From: Osedax fenrisi
Taxonomy: Eukaryota > Annelida > Polychaeta > Sabellida > Siboglinidae
Direction of reading: 5' to 3'
Assembly: GCA_964019155.1 (NCBI GenBank)
Contig: OZ025239.1
Location: 96,814,062-96,878,061, forward strand
Length of the DNA stretch: 64,000 nucleotides
In this document: piece after piece, positions 62,243-64,000 of the stretch
Layout: every line of letters begins with the position of its first letter
How positions within the stretch are numbered: position 1 is the first letter of the stretch
Translations under genes and position numbers: made by a program
The notes under the pieces: generated by a model
What the model saw: only the letters and a program-made list of their open reading frames with translations
Told to the model about the DNA's origin: nothing
Database searches by the model: none

Positions 62243-63667
62243 TTATGCCTTTTCAACGTCTTTTTCGTATTGAGTCATGTCGAGAATCAGAATTTTGCTG
62301 ACTAAGCAATCACCCGCCTGTATATAAGAAAGTTCTGGTTATGTATAGTCGATACGGTAGTTATAATGTTTCTTTTAAATGAAAATAAAATGTTTCAAAG
62401 GACAATGGTAAATTTTCATAAAATATATTCCTATTGGATATATTTCTATACAACCTATGCCTCAATAATAAGCCATATGCCTCAATAATAAGCCATATGC
62501 CTCAATAATAAGCCATATACCTCAATAATAAGCCACATATACCTCAATAATAAGCTATATACCTCAGTAATAAGCCATATACCTCAATAATAAGCCATAT
62601 ACCTCAATAATAAGCCACATATACCTCAATAATAAGCCATATACCTCAATAATAAGCCATATGCCTCAATAATAAGCCATATGCCTCAATAATAAGCCAT
62701 ATGCCTCAATAATAAGCTATATACCTCAGTAATAAGCCATATACCTGAATAATAAGCCATATACCTCAATAATAAGCCATATGCCTCAATAATAAGCCAC
62801 ATATACCTCAATAATAAGCCATATGCCCCTAGAATAAGCCGTATGATAACAACCTCGGGATATATTCCGATGAGGGCGTCAGCTCTGTTGTAAAACTCCT
62901 CCTTCAGTGAGATCACAATACACTGAATGTTTACAGATGATTCACTTTGTATGTAGTCGGCAACCTGTCGTTAAGGAGACGGATAGATAGAAGAGGTGAG
63001 GGGGCGTGGCTACTCGAAGTAGTGGGTGTGGCTTGTAAAGCAGCAGAAACACACAGTTTCACGGAAGTACAATGATTGTATGGTTTCAAAAGAAGTGGGC
63101 TAATGGGTCAGAGGTGGGGCTAAAGGGTCAGAGGTGGGTCTAGTAGGGCTCGTTACGAACCTTGCCGATGTTAGTGTTATCCAGAGCTGCGTCTATTTCA
63201 TCAAGAACAAAGAAAGGAGCGGGTTGGAAACTGTGAATGTCGTATAGTTAATGTGACGCATGCTAATAGAGTGTGTCTTCATTATCATCATCACCATGGT
63301 GATGTACAGCTATGTCATCATCAGCATCACTATGTGATGTAATCATTGAACAAGTCGAATGCTTGCGAAACTATTTCTATACACGAATAAAGTAAATACA
63401 AATATAGTTTGATATCGTATAAGATCACATGAGCATACACACACAAGCACACCTACATACACATAACTACACACACGCGCTCAGTAACCTGTGAATGGCA
63501 AACAGTAGGGCTAGGGCGGCTACCGTCTTCTCACCCCCAGACAGATTGTCCATGGGTCTGAAACGTTTGCCCGGAGCCACGCAGTTGTAGTTGATGCCAT
63601 CTAGGTAGGGTTCTTCTGCATTCTCGGGTCCTAGGAAGGCCTGGGCGCTCTGGTTCTTAGCCAGGGC
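62243..63667 (-). CDS. SMC1A: SMC1 cohesin ATPase, C-terminal four exons (5' part off window)
   Basis: SMC1 pairs with SMC3 in cohesin; its C-terminal lobe completes the ABC-type ATPase head. Exons in transcript order: 63667-63489, 63230-63161, 62964-62854, 62317-62243 (stop TAA). Phases are 0, 2, 0, 0. The 144 residues follow human SMC1A very closely. The first exon carries SAQAFLGPEN, CVAPGKRFRPMDN and the ABC signature LSGGEKT. The second carries the Walker B and D-loop region FFVLDEIDAALD. The third carries IVISLKEEFYNRADALIGIYPE, and the last GDCLVSKILILDMTQY. The C-terminus is slightly shorter than in human. The gene continues beyond position 64000, and the 333 bases between exon 63667 and the edge are intron with a minisatellite. 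It is tail to tail with POLR3C. Whether this is the mitotic or a meiotic paralogue cannot be told from this segment. Confidence 0.95.
62455..62833. repeat. 19-bp minisatellite, about 20 copies, SMC1 last intron
   Basis: The unit is CCTCAATAATAAGCCATAT, with variants ATATGC/ATATAC and an inserted ACAT. In minus sense it starts about 20 bases after the donor at 62854 (GAG|GTTGTT). Confidence 0.9.
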
Positions 63668-63856
63668 CTACACGGGGGTGAACAACTATGTTAGGGCTCG
63701 TCAATACCGGGGGGAGGGACTTCTGCTAGGAGATACCAACACCCACACACACACACACATTTATTTGGTTAACATTTAAACTTAGGTTAATATTTTTATA
63801 TATTTTAATATATTTTCATGATTATTATAGAGTGATATATATATATATATATGTAT

Positions 63857-64000
63857 GCTATTGATGGTGGCAAGAGTGGTGTCAGGAGTAGTGGCAGGAG
63901 TGGTAGTAGGAATGGTGGCAGGAATGGTGGCAGGAGTGGTGGCAGTTGTTGTGGCAGTAGTGGTGGCAGTAGTGGTAGCAGGAGTGGTGGCAGTAGTGCT
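63857..64000. repeat. GGTGGCAGGAGT-type minisatellite at the right edge, SMC1 intron
   Basis: Units of 12, 15 and 18 bases (GGTGGCAGGAGT, GGTGGCAGTAGT, GGTAGTAGGAAT) run to the window end. In minus sense they lie upstream of the SMC1 exon 63667-63489. No exon is visible in 63668-64000. Confidence 0.8.

Noticed and set aside
62455..62833. Regular 19-bp repeats looking like a CRISPR array
   Set aside because: Units are head to tail with no unique spacers, and the context is a eukaryotic intron.
62686..62850. LLLRYMAYYSG-type tail of the minus-strand ORF at 62686-62916
   Set aside because: It is translation of the 19-bp intron repeat beyond the SMC1 donor at 62854.

Overview
This is a eukaryotic, almost certainly metazoan, nuclear genome window. 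It is extremely AT-rich, with short phase-consistent GT-AG exons scattered through long introns, many microsatellites and minisatellites, non-LTR retrotransposons and hAT/piggyBac-type DNA transposon remnants. There is no prokaryotic gene organisation. The species cannot be fixed from sequence alone. Three conserved nuclear genes were rebuilt by hand by joining exons whose phases fit and whose products follow the vertebrate proteins.

Layout: (1) About 0.5-31.6 kb, minus strand: a complete NDC1 gene (nuclear pore membrane nucleoporin), about 581 residues in 15 exons. It contains an 8.4 kb third intron and a 16.5 kb intron between exon 10 and a 27-nt microexon. The third intron holds a GC-rich intronless gene on the opposite strand (23.4-23.8 kb). 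The 16.5 kb intron holds three homologous exon-like segments, called A, B and C here, in tandem modules about 5.9 kb apart, plus a 28-bp minisatellite of roughly 90 copies. (2) 31.6-39.8 kb: intergenic, with two related CR1/L2-type LINE copies (minus), a LINE fragment (plus) and a palindromic MITE. (3) 39.79-58.56 kb, plus strand: a complete POLR3C gene (RNA polymerase III subunit RPC3), 16 exons, 533 residues. Its introns carry two hAT MITEs with perfect 8-bp target duplications, a TTAA-flanked MITE and a LINE with an intact 651-codon ORF. (4) 62.2-63.7 kb, minus strand, running off the right edge: the last four exons of SMC1 (cohesin ATPase), tail to tail with POLR3C.

The genes are ordinary housekeeping genes and do not form a pathway. 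The unusual content lies in the introns. First, A, B and C have the same intron phases (0 in, 1 out) as the conserved NDC1 exon at 1890-1992, and like it they end in a Glu codon plus G. They look like a candidate set of mutually exclusive exons. Second, minisatellites repeatedly sit directly on splice sites. In POLR3C intron 7 about 17 tandem copies of the 5' splice site, most with GTGAGT, lie in the same reading frame. In NDC1 a C-rich 3' splice site is triplicated. Third, more than half of the inferred donors have T at intron position +3 (GTTAG type).
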